Part shown: positions 63,925-64,000 of the stretch, in pieces
Layout: each line of letters starts with the position of its first letter
How positions within the stretch are numbered: position 1 is the stretch's first letter
Origin: an uncultured Halomonas sp.
GTDB lineage: Bacteria; Pseudomonadota; Gammaproteobacteria; Pseudomonadales; Halomonadaceae
Direction: 5' to 3'
NCBI RefSeq assembly: GCF_947490095.1
Contig: NZ_CANLFS010000006.1
Location: 94,760 to 158,759 of the forward strand
DNA: 64,000 nucleotides
The notes under the pieces: model-generated
What the model was told of the DNA's origin: nothing
Seen by the model: the letters and a program-made list of their open reading frames with translations, nothing else
The model's database searches: none
Position numbers and translations under genes: made by a program

Positions 63925-64000
63925 TGGTGGAGCCTAGCGGGATCGAACCGCTGACCTCAACACTGCCAGTGTTGCGCTCTCCCAGCTGAGCTAAGGCCCC
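63925..64000 (-). tRNA. tRNA-Ala (GGC)
   Basis: Minus-strand GGGGCCTTAGCTCAGCTGG start, anticodon loop ending CACTGGCAGTG (anticodon GGC), TTCGATCC T-loop and encoded CCA. The mature 5' end coincides with the last base of the window. It is upstream of tRNA-Glu in the same transcript. Confidence 0.94.

Overview
The window looks like a chromosomal segment of a high-GC, aerobic gammaproteobacterium of the Halomonadaceae (Halomonas-like). This is an inference from gene content, not a database match. The signs are a complete choline-to-betaine osmoprotection locus (betI-betB-betA with a choline-binding protein and a BetI-type operator), gammaproteobacterial tRNA genes with encoded CCA ends, an RNase II very close to the enterobacterial enzyme, a yadG-yadH-queF operon, a ycjX-ycjF pair and a gltA/sdhCDAB/sucABCD-lpd block. 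Almost all the sequence is dense, ordinary coding DNA. I saw no insertion sequence, prophage or CRISPR array.

Layout. 1-3515: a type I restriction-modification unit on the minus strand (hsdM, then an hsdS that runs off the left edge). 3.7-9.5 kb: a VOC-fold enzyme, two LysR regulators, an MDR oxidoreductase, a nitroreductase/thioesterase pair and the yadG-yadH-queF operon. 11.4-15.4 kb: two TPP riboswitches facing each other, one ahead of a sodium:solute symporter (+) and one ahead of an SDR plus an LLM flavin monooxygenase (-). This thiamin-controlled module has no assigned chemistry and is the best candidate for something undescribed. 15.6-20.9 kb: tRNA genes (three Gly-Glu pairs, three Asn, two identical Met genes in opposite orientation) around the aminopeptidase apeB and the periplasmic protease prc. 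20.9-26.0 kb: choline uptake and betaine synthesis. 26.1-36.7 kb: fadE with a PsrA-like site, an aminotransferase/CMD/SLC13 operon facing an RpiR regulator, a quinone oxidoreductase, an unrecognised protein, a glycerophosphodiesterase and a DUF924 protein.

36.8-43.5 kb is a minus-strand catabolic island (LysR, amidase, DUF3311, SSS transporter, aldehyde dehydrogenase, 3-hydroxyisobutyrate-dehydrogenase-like enzyme). Its codon use is less GC-biased than the flanks, which suggests transfer. 43.7-49.0 kb carries a small membrane protein, ycjX, ycjF, a universal stress protein gene with a perfect FNR/ANR box, and rnb.

49.1-62.4 kb is the TCA block: sdhC-sdhD-sdhA-sdhB and sucA-sucB-lpd-sucC-sucD on the minus strand, divergent from gltA. 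Good sigma-70 promoters are visible for sdhC and gltA. SucB has two lipoyl domains. After gltA come another hydroxyacid dehydrogenase, an AT-rich gap holding two DnaA-box-like 9-mers, a terminator, and tRNA-Glu and tRNA-Ala at the right edge.
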